Positions 1 through 11,206 of a DNA stretch of 64,000 nt are shown piece by piece. Source of the stretch: Castanea sativa. Its lineage: Eukaryota > Streptophyta > Magnoliopsida > Fagales > Fagaceae. A model generated the notes under the pieces. It worked only from the letters and a program-made list of their open reading frames with translations, was not told where the DNA came from and made no database searches. How positions within the stretch are numbered: position 1 is the stretch's first letter; each line of letters opens with the position of its first letter. Position numbers and translations under genes: made by a program. The stretch lies in NCBI RefSeq assembly GCF_040712315.1, contig NC_134024.1, forward strand, positions 24,564,658-24,628,657, read 5' to 3'.

Positions 1-84
1 AGAATCCCACGAAGAGCTGTTATATAAGTGTTGTTAGCATCACAGAAAACAAGAGTATCATCCGCAATCCACCTATTTCTAAGA
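1..84 (-). mobile_element. LINE (non-LTR) reverse-transcriptase fragment, cut by the window edge
   Basis: The minus strand reads NRWIADDTLVFCDANN followed by about nine more residues to the window edge. The ADD with following TLVFCDA is the catalytic palm motif of plant L1-type LINE reverse transcriptases (usually FADDTL.FC.A). The frame meets a stop a few codons before the motif, so this is a decayed copy. The rest of the domain would lie left of position 1. It probably sits in the last visible intron of the WRAP73-like gene, in the same orientation. Confidence 0.7.
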
Positions 85-246
85 GTTCATAGAGAAAGAG
101 AAAGCTTGTAGTCTACAAACATCCATAATTTCTACCTTCAATATGTGCATGACATTTGGGGAACAAACCCCAGACATGATGAATCCACTAACAATAGTAT
201 ATTAAACTTCAACAGAATTGAATAACGTAATCGGCTGAATCCATCT

Positions 247-366
247 AGCCAATGAGATCTAGCTAAAATGGAATCTCATTCCCTTTGTAAGAGCATGGTG
301 GAGAGTGAGGATGTAGGTTCAAGACTCAACAGGTGCATATGTAATTATCAATAAATAAAAAAAAAT
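247..366 (+). mobile_element. tRNA-derived SINE-like element with 11-bp target duplication
   Basis: A tRNA-like head (A-box-like bases near 270, B-box-like GGTTCAAGACT near 318) is followed by an A-rich tail. It is flanked by the direct repeat TGAATCCATCT at 236-246 and 367-377, as expected for LINE-mobilised retroposition. Related copies sit at 21858-21966, 30863-30947 and 36977-37093. Confidence 0.6.
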
Positions 367-377
367 TGAATCCATCT

Positions 378-1499
378 CATACAAAAAATAATGTGTACTT
401 TATACGTTTATGAGAAATTTTTTGGGCAAGAGAGTTAAATTTCTACCGACATATGTGAAATTGACAATCCAATGGCTGATATGCATGATCATGAAGGGCA
501 AGGATGCCTTCATAGCAGTTCCAACGGTCAGGACTATCCACAACAACAACTTTGACTTTAATGTTAATATCAAGCCTAGATATATCTAGATTTAATCAGA
601 AGCCAAGTCTCCTTATAATTGCCTTGCCACCTGATGAGCCCTATTAAGGACATCAATCAAGTCCTGAGGCTGATCTCATCTGATGGCCGGGCTAATGTAT
701 TATGAGCTGACCCTTTCTCTTACAGTGAAAAGAAGAGTGTATAGGCAGCTTCTAAATCATATTTTCAGTTGCTTTCCCAGAAAGCCTTGCTTAGCAAGCA
801 TACTGTGTGAATAATATCAACTATACTATCCTAATTAAGGTTTGAAAACTTGATCTGGACTGGGCGGTCAGACTGATTGAACTGCCGACCAGCGACTATT
901 TGTCAAGAATAGGATTGACCATGTCCAGTCATTGCCCCGCATAAAAACTTCTTGTCCATCTGGTTCAATTTGGTTAAGTTTTGTAAAAAAAGAAAATAAT
1001 AAATAGAGTTGGCAGGTATTCAACTTAAGACATGGGAGTAGTAGCATTGAAAGTCTTTGCCACCAGGCTATCAACGTGTTTGCTCAAGTTTTGTACTAAA
1101 AAAAAGCGTTTTTCATACAAAAGCCTCAAAAATGCATTCCAACAACAACCCCAAAACTCCTTAATTTTATTAAGTTAGTAACACCTCCACTAGCCAAAGA
1201 TTTCTCCACTGTTGACTCTGTCTTCAATTACATGTACACAGAATTCATATTTATTTACGAATTAATTTTTAACTTTTTAATATATTAACAATGTCAATGC
1301 TCAAGAATAGTCAACCCAATGGTTGAACCTCGTACCCTTGACCATTTCACTTTTCAGTTTTGTTGAACAGTCCAAATTCTAAAACACTGATTTAGCATTC
1401 TATCCACGGATTTCATACTACTGAGTACTGCATCAAATGGAAAACATAAAATTTGCACTTATTGTCATCTTTATGGCAAATGAGGAAGCAGGGGCTTAC
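378..1499. other. Non-coding stretch, probably intron of the WRAP73-like gene
   Basis: I looked here on the minus strand for the missing C-terminal WD repeats of the WRAP73-like protein and found none. Nor did I find another recognisable gene. A short minus-strand peptide around 610-660 (DLIDVLNRAHQVARQL then stop) is not recognised. The donor of the preceding exon (at 1498-1499) points into this stretch, so it is most simply a long intron that continues past the left edge. Confidence 0.45.
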
Positions 1500-4400
1500 C
1501 AATTCCTTGTTTAGGGTTTGGTTTGTCTGCAGGAGGCTTCTGGAAAGGCAAAGTGATGGGCAACTCCATAACCTCATATCTGACTCCAAAGTGTCCTTCT
1601 GAAGCATCTTCTTTAAGGTTAAAAAAAGAAAGAAAGGCCTGATCAAATGAGTGAAACACTGAATATTCCATATCAAATATTAAATAACGGATCAATTGTG
1701 CAAAAGAAGGCTTCCTAGTACACCAATGACAAGCAAGAGAGACAGATTGCGGTAAAACCCCAATAGAAATAGAATGAAAAACTCTTATCTAGTACAAGCT
1801 GTGAAGTCCTATGACTTGAATCTACATCCATGAATACAATGTGAAATTATGTCGGAGGATGATATTAAGAATTTTTTTTATATATAAAAAAAAATTATAA
1901 GTAAGATTTGACATTTGACCCAAGGGGAGAGGGAAGGGGATTCATTAAGATTTTAAGATTATTACACCCCAAATTCATTCTATGCAATTACAAAATCATG
2001 ATTAATTGAAATCTATTATAAATTACATTACAGTTTATATGGACATGGCATGAGAGGTGTATCAACTTATATTTGCAATAATTTTCATATATAAAAGTTC
2101 ATTAAATAAAATGTATATCTTGCCAGAATAAAAGCAAAAAGAACATATGAAACTGAGGCAAAACCATTGATTGAACTCAGGATTACCTATCTTAAGTCAA
2201 TTGCTGAGAGAAACACACTTCCTTGACATTTGCAGAGATACTGAAAATTCTAAAAAAGACTCCAACTCATGTGGTGTCCAAATGCTCCTTACCATGTCTC
2301 TCTCCAAAAACCATATGAAGGTCATAAAAATAATAATAAACTAAAATTTCATAGAAAAGTATCAATAATTATAAAAACCAAGATGCTATTTCTTTGAGAG
2401 AAATTCAAGCTAAAAGCAGTTTTTGCAATTAATAAAAGAAGTAAAATTTAGAGGGCTGAATCTTTACATAGACTCAATGAAATAAACAATAGAAAGATAT
2501 GGTGAAGGCTATTGCCAAGTATCACCTCAATATGCAAACTAAAACCATGTTGAAGGTAGTAAGCTAATTGCAAATATTAAATTTATTTTTTGTTCTTTTA
2601 ATAGGTCAAAATACACATACTAAGAATGACTAAACAGGAAAAATCCTCAATTATCTTCTCTTGGCAGGGTAACTAGATCATTACTTCAACAAAAAAAAGG
2701 GTAATTATATCACTAGTGTCCCATAATATACAGTTCTTTTGGTGGGTAGACCATATACAATCTGATGCAAAACATGTTAACTAAGACTTTTTATGAACAA
2801 ACTTGAACATCAAAAATGGAGCATCGAAAATGAATAGGAACATCACATCCCAAAAACTCAACTAATATCATGCTTACCATTCTTGTTTTGTATAAAATCA
2901 TCACTCAAACATAACTCGGACATATCAAGTTGCAAAGGTTCATCAACCTCCTGGAATTTAAGAGACACGAGGTGAGATATTAACGTATAACCCATCAAAG
3001 TGTTTGGCTGCATAGAAAAGAATGAAAAGCAAATACCTTGAATAGAGCAGCAAAACAAGGACCACGAACAGTAGATAGGTGTGTAAATTCAGCAAAAGTT
3101 TTCCAAGTCAGGTGATTTAAAACCCGCAACATCTGGTCATAACTACCCACTGCAAGAAACTGGCCACAAGGAGACCATGAAACACTCTTTACACCCAGTC
3201 CACTTTCATATGCTTGATACTTAAATAGGCATCTTCCATCTGGAGAGTAAATTAGAACCTGTATCAAACCACACCATCAATAAGCTTTTGAGTTTTCACT
3301 TTTCAGCAAGAACGGTTACAAAAAAACCCACAGGACAAGCAAAATTAACATACATCCTAATGCATTAAGTAGCCATAGAATTGGAGATACTCTTGTACTG
3401 GTTGGCACAGCCAAAGCTAGTTACAAATCTATCGATGCATCCACAGATATACATGTAACAGGCTTTTCTGCTTAGTACTAATACGCAACCAGATGTTCAA
3501 AGTTAAGTGATCAAGTTACAATGATCATACATGTGGCCAACCCTGACTAATCTGTTCAAGATCCATAGCCAACCCCAAAGTTTTGGGACTAAGGCTTAGT
3601 TGTTGTTGTTATTAGCTTATTTGCTTATGTGTAGCTTTTTAAAAGCTCCCTTTTTTAGCTACAATTGTACTTTTGCCCACTTTCAACAAATTAGCAAATC
3701 AGCAAGAAACTAATACAGATGCACACAAAGAAATTAAAAGGACTAATTCCATTACCTTATATTCAAGTGGGGAATCCCAGATGACTATAGCACTATCATC
3801 TGGGGACCATTCTATATCAGCCAAATCCAAAGTGTCAACAGCAAAAACACCCATGATCTCCCAGGAATGACAAGACAAGAGATTAATATAGTCCTTGCAA
3901 TCACGCCTAGTGCAAATGGCAGCAAATTTACCATCTTGGGTGAAAGAAACCCCCTTGGAACCATGCTTTGGCCACTGCACATGCACACATGCTGTGTTGA
4001 CAAGTGACCAAACCGTCAACCGCAATTGGAAATCCGAAGTTGTGAGTATATGACGACTGTCTGGACTCCACCTAGCATAGGCAATACCAGCAGGACCTTC
4101 ATCTATCTTACAGGTCCATTCAGGTTGGGCCAATGACCATGCTTGTATCATTGGTCTTTTGTAAAGACCACAAAGAATGTATTCAGAATCAACTGCCCAT
4201 TCAATGTAGCTTATCTTGTCCAAGCATGAAAACAACTGCACAACCTGCATTACAATTTCACAAATTTAAGAAACAATTGCTGTTGTGCTCGAATGAGCAT
4301 AAATCGCTTAGCCCGTCAGGGGTGAAAAGAACGCCCATCAGATTACCCATTTTGGCGAGTGTGATCAGTTGCACATAGGTTCTACTAGCTAGAGGCGAGC

Positions 4401-4946
4401 CCAAATGACTCTTCTAACTTACCTACAGTTGCTTAGGTACTGTATATTAGGTTCCCAGTTAAGTGTGCATTGGTCAATGCAACAAGTGTTTAAATTTAAT
4501 ACACAATTGCTCTTAGGCACAAATGAGCATAAACTACTTAGCCCGGGTAAATGCCGTTAGATTACCCGTTTTGGCGAGTAGGATCAGTTGCGTGCAGGTT
4601 TTACTAGCTAAAGGCGAGTCCAAATGACTCTTCTAACTTAACAGGTACAGTATATTAGGTTCCTACTTAAGTGTGCATTGGTTAATGCAATGCGCGTTTA
4701 AATTTAATTGGAGAATCTAAAGCGTCCAACAATGTAACTGTAACTAAGTTTTGGTGATACAATTTATATTAAAACAAAAACATGAACTGAATCGAAATTA
4801 ATGGAATGTGAAAAAGAAAAAAAGTGAACCTTAAAGGAGAGAGTATCGCGAATGACGAGGCGATAATCGACGGCGACGGCTATGAAGCGAGAATTGGGGG
4901 AGAAACAACAGGGCCCAGTCTGCTTGTAGCTTTCAGTGAACTCCAT
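1500..4946 (-). CDS. WRAP73: WRAP73/WDR8-type WD-repeat protein, 5' part of gene
   Basis: Five minus-strand coding exons: 4830-4946, 3756-4244, 3037-3258, 2878-2950, 1500-1610, all with GT-AG introns and continuous phase. They give about 337 residues; the family is about 450-480, so one or more 3' exons lie left of the window. The start at 4946 (MEFTESYKQTGPCCFSPN) is the first in-frame ATG and follows the family N-terminus; the frame is closed upstream by a stop near 5000. WD-type blades are visible, e.g. IEWAVDSEYILCGLYKR, YARWSPDSRHILTTSDF, VSWSPCGQFLAVGSYDQ, LRVLNHLTWKTFAEF. In animals and fungi WRAP73 acts at centrosomes or spindle poles and in microtubule anchoring; the plant role is inferred by family only. 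Intron 1 carries a tandem duplication, intron 2 a dispersed repeat. No frameshift or internal stop in the visible exons. Confidence 0.93.
3540..3625 (-). repeat. Dispersed repeat in WRAP73-like intron 2
   Basis: On the minus strand this reads as a segment containing AAGCCTTAGTCCCAAAACTT followed by GGGGTTGGCTATGGAT. The same segment occurs on the plus strand at 45478-45620 inside the chaperone gene. I believe it is a widespread plant retroposon fragment, but cannot assign the family. Confidence 0.5.
4262..4713. repeat. Tandem duplication (about 230-bp unit) in WRAP73-like intron 1
   Basis: Two diverged direct copies start near 4262 and 4492. Anchors such as AATGAGCATAAA (4292 and 4522), TTTTGGCGAGT, CAAATGACTCTTCTAACTTA and TATATTAGGTTCC recur about 230 bases apart. 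The second copy has small deletions. Segments resembling its TAGCCC..GGGGTGAA core recur near 32155 and, inverted, near 16985-17030, so the unit itself may derive from an interspersed repeat. Confidence 0.75.
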
Positions 4947-4989
4947 CACTCTCACGGTCACAGAATTTTTCTCAAATTCATAGATCAAA

Positions 4990-6087
4990 TGCTAGACTAA
5001 TAAGACTAGGACTAGACGCTATTCCTAATTGCTAATTCTATGTACATTACATTTGGGTTCATTCGTAGTGGATTTGGTTCATTGATACCAGAGACTGAAG
5101 AGTGTGTTTTTTTTTTTTTTTTTTGTAGATCTATGAATGAATGGAATGTGGTTGCTTGGTTGAGCCTTTGGAAATTGGAATGTGGTTTTAAATTTTGAAA
5201 GAGAAAGGACCATTTTTTGCTCATGAAATTACACTTTTAATCCTGGGGATTTTCAATTTTAAGGATTTCTTTCTGACAATCAATTGAGGGGCAATAAGGG
5301 AAAGCCGATTAAATAATTGGTAAAAACATTATTTTGGTCCCTTTATTTTAGGGTTACAATCAATTTGATTTTTACATTTTAGTAAGAGTTAATTTAGTCG
5401 TTGTTATTTTCAAGTTACAGTTAATTTGGTCTCTATCATTATCCCACTAATGAAAAATGACTAAATGACAAATGGTTTGTACTTTGTATTGTTGGCGTAG
5501 CTAATATAATAAGAAAAATGTTATGACAACAATATTTTTACAACAAATCACAGGTGGTTAGTTATTATTGGTTCAAATTTGAATTTAACACGAAAATTAC
5601 TTTTTTGCCCCAACAATAACAACCAGTAACAACTTGTAACTAGGATTTGTTGTAAAAATGTTATGAAAATATTGTGAAAATGTTGCGGATATATTATTTC
5701 TCAATATTTAAATATTTTAAAAGCCACCTAAGCATTTTAATTTAAAACAAAATCCATGTCAGAAAAAAAGGGAAAAGATTAATTGAAAGAACAAAAATAA
5801 AGAAAATGATTTTTTTTTTAATCTTGAATTTCTTTTATTTTCTTTCCCATCCACACAAACACAATATCCAACAACACCCCAATTTGAAACCAAATAATAG
5901 CAGAGTTGGTGAGCTAAGGTGCATGAGTGAAGCAATAGCAAGGGGAGCGCCTGATGAGGAAAGGTGCACTAATCAAGAAGCATGGACAACACTAGAGCCT
6001 ACCTGGGCTAGCACAGATCTTTTAGAAGTAATTGAGGAAGTTCCCTATCATGAGCTGTTCATCCATAATTTTAAGGAGTTAGTTCCA
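4990..6087. other. Intergenic stretch upstream of the WRAP73-like gene
   Basis: This holds the promoter and 5' UTR side of the minus-strand gene, a poly-T tract near 5107-5124, a partial MITE-like segment around 5310-5480 (ATTATTTTGGTCCC type terminus), and a MITE copy at 5515-5700. A plus-strand open frame at 5806-6090 is not recognised. No clear TATA box was identified for the WRAP73-like gene. Confidence 0.4.
5515..5700. mobile_element. Short foldback MITE, family A, copy 1
   Basis: The left side has ATATTTTTACAACAAAT and the right side ATTTGTTGTAAAAATGTTAT, which pair as inverted ends. The interior has GTTATTATTGGTTCAAATTTG. The same layout recurs at 41795-41965 and 59430-59600, which shows a mobile family rather than a chance hairpin. 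Superfamily not assigned. Confidence 0.6.
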
Positions 6088-6317
6088 TGAAGTTAGGCAA
6101 TTAGAAAGTTTGTTACGTGTGGATGTCACGTGTAAAGCTTGGATGGTTCTAGTAACTGATTTTCATGCCAAATAGGGGAGTTAGTTATTTTGCTTGTTCA
6201 AACTGTATATAAGTAGGATTAGGCTATGTATTTTCAACTTAGTTGCTTGTAAACTTCTCTTTTGATCAATGAAATTCTCTGAGTTCTATTTAGAATGATT
6301 ATTCTATAAATTTTACA
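6088..6317 (+). mobile_element. 5' LTR of decayed Copia element (left end approximate)
   Basis: The right boundary is firm: TTTTACA at 6311-6317 abuts TGGTATCAAAGCA, a primer-binding site complementary to plant initiator-Met tRNA. A TATA-like TATATAAG lies at 6206-6213. The left boundary at TGAAGTTAGG is chosen only because LTRs begin with TG; no target duplication was found to prove it. No matching 3' LTR is seen downstream, so the element is truncated. Confidence 0.6.
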
Positions 6318-6330
6318 TGGTATCAAAGCA
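6318..6330 (+). promoter_or_regulatory. Copia primer-binding site (tRNA-iMet type)
   Basis: TGGTATCAAAGCA follows the LTR end directly and matches the TGGTATCAGAGC site common in plant Copia elements, with one difference. It marks where minus-strand priming would have occurred. Confidence 0.75.
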
Positions 6331-6943
6331 ACTATCATAGTTTTACTGATTTCCTAGCTTTTTGTTCTTCTTTGATTTTAGAAGTTTCTTTTCTCTCCAA
6401 ACAAAAAATTTTCCTAAGAAAATTTTACTTTTTCTCTTCGATTCCAAGAAATTTCTTGAGAGATCTTGTTTTTCGATCTTGAGAAATTTCCTTTTTTTCA
6501 TTGATCTCAAGAAACTCTTCTGAAAAAGCTTTTTACTTTTTTCCAATTCAGTCAATTTTTTCCCAATTGAGGTTCTGTTAAAGCTTGTGAAGCTCATCAA
6601 TGGCGTTTGCTGAAGCAAGCAATCATTCTGATCCTACTTACACTCAATCTACACAACCAAGCTCAAGTTCTAATATTGAGTCTAAGTCTCCCAATCCATT
6701 CTTTCTCAGTGCTAACGAGAATCCAGGCAATATATTGGTTACTCAGTCATTGTTTAGGATGAAGAACTATCAATCTTGGTCTAGAGCTATGGTTTTGGCT
6801 CTCACTGCCAAGAAGAAGATAGGTTTTGTGAATGGAAAAATTCCAATGCCTTATGTTGATTCTCCTCTATATGAAGATTGGCAAAGTTGCAATACAATGG
6901 TTCTCTCTTGGTTGATCAATTCCATGCACATCGATGTCTTTAG

Positions 6944-8356
6944 TGTTAGGATTAGTGCCCTTAAATCCTATTGTATGATGCTATGTATGATATTATGTAT
7001 AACATTATGTATGACTTAATATTGTGATTGATAAAGTTATTTTATTATTATCTAAAATAATGGTAACATGAATATGGGACATTATCATATAGTCCATGAG
7101 ATGCATTGTATGTGATTTATGTGAAAAGTCACAAAAGATGTAAATCACAAATTCTTTGTAAACTCAGAATTTATAGTTCGTAGTCGGTGATGAAATTGGG
7201 CATTTCATCTGCGAAGACTATAACATATCAACTAAGATGATTTGTCTTGATCATGGAAGTGGAGACTTCTAGTTGATATGTTGATATGTTTTAAGAGTTA
7301 AAACATATTGAACAAGACCGCTGTGAGATTTATTATTATTCTAACGATTGTCAAATGAATAATAAATCTCACGACTTCTATTTGCATGAACTCTTAATCC
7401 TGAGAGAATAATGGACATGATCATGAGGTGTAGGTTGCTTTGATATATCAGGAGTGAGATCTAAAGTGATGGTCAAAACCTCAGTATGTTGGGCAGCCAC
7501 ATTTAGTGTTGATGGAACATATATTCTCAAGATGGAATTCATAGTCTCTTAATGGAAATATAAAATATTCTCTTAAGATAAATTTAATGGGTTCAGTTAT
7601 TCAGAGAGTTAGGCCTAACCATTTTAGTAAGAAATTACTAAAATATATATTTATGAATTGGATTTCATAAATATATAATGAATAACTTTAAATGATTAAA
7701 CTGGATACTCAAGGATAAGATGTAGTAATTTACAAAGTGGCAGTCTACATTTATGACTTTGTGTTACTGCGAATATTTTATGAAGGGGTTGCATGTATAA
7801 TAAAGTCTTGGGATATAATTTATTAATAAGGCCTAGAGTGCAATTATATTTATATAGTGATATTAAATATAATTAATGGTAACTTTGGACTTGTCAAGAG
7901 TTGACGGAAAAGCCCAAGACCCATTGGAGCTAGTGTCTTATTGGTTTCTTTTGGTCCCACTCAAAGCCACGCTCTAAAACCCAATTGGAAAGGCCCAATA
8001 GGCCAATCCAATTAGATAATCAGTTAGTTATAAAGGGAGAAACATACAGAATTTTTGCTAAGAAAAGAAATAAGAAACGGTGTGAGAGAGTGTGAGACAC
8101 ACTTTCATTCTCCCTTTGAAAAATTGATTGAGAGACCACACATTTTGGGCGTAAAGTGGAATTGGAGTGAAGATTAAAAGTGTTCTCAAGTGCTTATAAT
8201 CTTTGTTTTGAATTTCTCCATACCAAGGTACGCCATCTTGTTTTTAAATTCTGAAATTTACACAGTGCACGTTATCAATCATGAATGAAATAGATCCTTG
8301 TTTGTTGCTTCCGCTATGTGTTTTGTATGAGATACAAAACCAGAATTTTTCCTTCA
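6944..8356 (+). mobile_element. Solo LTR (1413 bp) nested in the Copia gag
   Basis: It begins TGTTAGGATTAGTGCCC and ends ..TTTTTCCTTCA, so it has LTR-type TG..CA ends. It is flanked by TTTAG (6939-6943) and TCTAG (8357-8361), a 5-bp target duplication with one later change. Removing it plus one duplication restores the gag register across the junction. It contains no coding frame and no primer-binding site or polypurine tract, which fits a solo LTR left by recombination between two LTRs. Its 3' end resembles large plant Copia LTRs, but the lineage is not assigned. Confidence 0.85.
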
Positions 8357-8941
8357 TCTAGCAGCATCATGTATTGTGAAACAGCAAGAGAGATGTGGAT
8401 TGAGCTAAAGAATCTTTTTTATCAGGGCAATGATCCTAAAATCTATAATCTCCAGAAAGAGATCTCACATATTTCTCAAAATCAAATGTTAGTGACTAAG
8501 TATTACTCCAAGTTCAAGAAGCTTGGGGATCAATTGCTCAATTATGAGCCATTACCAACATATTCTTGTGGAGCAATGAAGACTCTGAGTGTTGCATATG
8601 AGAAGGCCTATGTTATGAGGTTCTTGATGGGGCTAAATGAGAATTTTGAGACTGTGAGGAGTCAAATTCTCATGTCTGAGCCTTTCCCCTCGATCAACAA
8701 AGTGTATGCTTTGGTTCTTTTAGAGGAATCACATAAGAGCATTGGACAAGGTGCATCTTTCTCACCAATGCCTGATTTGGTTGCAATGTATGCCAAATCC
8801 AAAGGCAATTATGGAAATAAAGGCGGTAACAAGAAGGAGAGACCTTTGTGCACTCACTACAACATGCTTGGGCATACTGTGAACAAGTGTTACAAGCTTC
8901 TTGGGTATCCACCTGGATACAATCCCAAAGGAAGGTCCAAT

Positions 8942-9487
8942 GCTAATGCTAATCAGGTTTCATATAACCAAAGCAATGTTGTTAAGATCCCTTCAAGTAC
9001 ATCTATTCAATGTCCTATTTCTAAGACACAATGTGAATAACTACTTGTCTTTTTCAACACTGGAACTAGTTTTGGTGACAGTCATCATGCTGCCACTGTA
9101 AGTGCAGGTGATGGAGTGCAGGTGCTAATGCTAATCAGGTTTCATATAACCAAAGCAATCTTGTTGAGATCCCTTCAAGTACATCTATTCAATGTCCTAT
9201 TTCTAAGGCACAATGTGAACAACCACTTGCCTTTTTCAACACTAGAGCTAGTCTTGGTGATAGTCATCATGTTGCCACTGTAAGTGCAAGCGATGGAGTG
9301 CAGGTGTTAACGCTAATCAGGTTTCATGTAACCAAAGCAATATTGTTGAGATCCCTTCAAGTACATCTGTTCAATGTCCTATTTCTAAGGCATAATGTGA
9401 ACAACTACTTGCCTTTTTCAACACTAGAGCTAGTCTTGGTGACAATCATTATGCTGCCATTGTAAGTACAGGTGATGGAGTTTCTGG
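8942..9487 (+). repeat. 182-bp unit, three tandem copies inside the Copia gag
   Basis: The anchor GCTAATCAGG occurs at 8948, 9130 and 9312, exactly 182 bases apart each time. The flanking GTTTCAT.TAACCAAAGCAA and TTCAATGTCCTATTTCTAAG also repeat in each unit. Because 182 is not a multiple of three, each extra copy shifts the reading frame. The copies differ by scattered substitutions, so the expansion is not recent. Confidence 0.9.
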
Positions 9488-9939
9488 CTTGATTTTTGGA
9501 GCTTCTGGTGTGTCTGCTGCTGCTAGTGTGGCTTCCACTTCTTCCTAGCCATTAACTAGCACCAATTTCATTGATACCATGTTAGGTATCATTTCCAAAT
9601 CTATCTTTCACACTTACCTTAAAGCATTCAATTTTCTCTACTAAAGTAGTTAATAGAGAAGCTTTTCATGCCACTGATTGGGTCATAAACATAAGGGCAA
9701 TTGATCACACGATACAATCTCATTTGTCATTACACCTTTGGGGTCATTGTGTTCTTACTATTGTATATTTGATAAACAGGATACCAACCTCAGCTCTATC
9801 ACACAAGACTCCTTTTGAGATTCTCTTTGGACATGGTCCTAGTTATTCACATTTGAAAGTGTTTGGGTGCCTATGTTTCACATTCACTCTTTCTCATAAT
9901 AGGTCCAAATTTGCTCCTAGAGCTAAAAAATGTGGAAAA

Positions 9940-10760
9940 ACAGACAAAAACCTGAGTGTGAAAAGGTAAGGTTTAGAAGCCTTGAAGGAAGAGAGATTGG
10001 AGGTCAGCTCTCTAAAGACACCCCATAGTAGAAAGTCAGCAAGAGGCTTTTAAGAAAAAAGTACCAAAAGAAGAAAACTATGAGAAACAATGAAGGAATT
10101 AGTCATCAAAGTTGCTGGCACAACATGGGCTCTGGTATCCAAGGGAGCAAAGGAAGGGAACCAGTAGTACCCTGGAACTCTAGAATGACACTATAAAAGG
10201 GGTAAGCAACCAATAGTGAAAATGCATTCAGCAACAATGAATCATAATAGAATCATTGAGAAAATTTTGTCAAAAAACTCAAAGAAAGTAGTAAAAGAAA
10301 GAGAAATATTGTCCGATGTCCCAAAATAGCCACTATAGAACATACTTAGATTCAAAGGAATTCAAACTTTGCAAGTCTTAGAGGCTTAGAGAGCCATCTA
10401 AATGTGTAATTTTTGAGCTTATTTGGACCTTGTAATACGTCTTAGTGAGCACATTGTAATTCACAAATTAAGAAAATAATAAGATATTCCTTATTGTTTC
10501 AAGGATCCTTAACGTTCATTTTGTGTCTTTCTTTATACATTGCTCCTTTACTATTTTCTTGCTGTTCAATACATATATATTCTTGCTTGTTAGTATGCAC
10601 GTATTGTAGGATTCCTGCTCTGTGCACCACTTGGTTTGTAAACAGCTCATTTAGCTGCGGTGAACCAAGCCCAGTCCCTTTAAACAATAACTAAAAGACC
10701 CAGGGTCCTTGCTTCAACTTAGGCCTAGACACTGTCCAAAAAAGGACCCTCGCAGAAGTT
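9940..10760 (+). mobile_element. LTR-like fragment with TATA box
   Basis: Directly after the truncated integrase the sequence changes character. It contains CTATAAAAGGGG near 10192-10203, a later AAAATAATAAGAT stretch, and a 3' part with GACCCAGGGTCCTTGCTTCA, which together resemble a plant LTR (promoter, then polyadenylation region). No partner LTR, primer site or target duplication was found, so this is a tentative call. Confidence 0.35.
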
Positions 10761-11137
10761 ATGAGAAAAAAGTAGATAATAGGAGATTAAATCAAATATG
10801 AGATTATTTCAAAGAAAAGGAATATACAATGAAAAATACAAATTAATACTGTAATTAAAACAATATTAAAGGAGATGTACCTTTCTTAATGAAGAGATAG
10901 TGATGAATTGAAAAAAGAAATTGAGGAAATCAAAGTGTGTGTGAAAAAAATAAAAACTGAAACGTGATATATATATACACACACACAAATAGAGCATGGC
11001 TTTTAAAGCTTGTAATGGCTGATCAGATGGGGGGGAGGGGGGTAAGAAATTTGAATTTAAATAAAATAGGTGTTGAATTCAAATAAGAAATTTGAATATA
11101 GGGAGTTTTTTTTTTTTTTTTTACATTTGTTTCTAAT

Positions 11138-11206
<69 letters not shown>

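Larger units (their letters stand above)
6600..9936 (+). pseudogene. Copia-type retrotransposon gag-pol remnant
   Basis: A plus-strand gag starts at 6600 (MAFAEASNHSD) with the Copia N-terminal pattern (NPGNILVTQ, NYQSWSRAM). It is interrupted at 6943 by a solo LTR and resumes at 8362 (YCETAREMW, then NLQKEI). The zinc knuckle near 8849-8894 is damaged: C-T-H-Y replaces the usual C-x2-C. Stops and frameshifts follow, helped by a 182-bp triplication. At about 9650-9715 a protease-like stretch ([11 protein letters not shown]) has lost its catalytic D-T/S-G. It runs straight into the end of the integrase ([28 protein letters not shown]) at 9750-9935. The integrase core and all of reverse transcriptase and RNase H are deleted. 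Not functional. Confidence 0.88.

Noticed and set aside
868..1074. Minus-strand open frame that might have been a 3' exon of the WRAP73-like gene
   Set aside because: The peptide shows no WD-repeat pattern and has no suitable splice sites in phase.
5806..6090. Open frame of 94 codons upstream of the Copia LTR
   Set aside because: No recognisable domain, low-complexity start, and it overlaps the probable LTR edge. It could be a transposon scrap, but nothing supports a gene.
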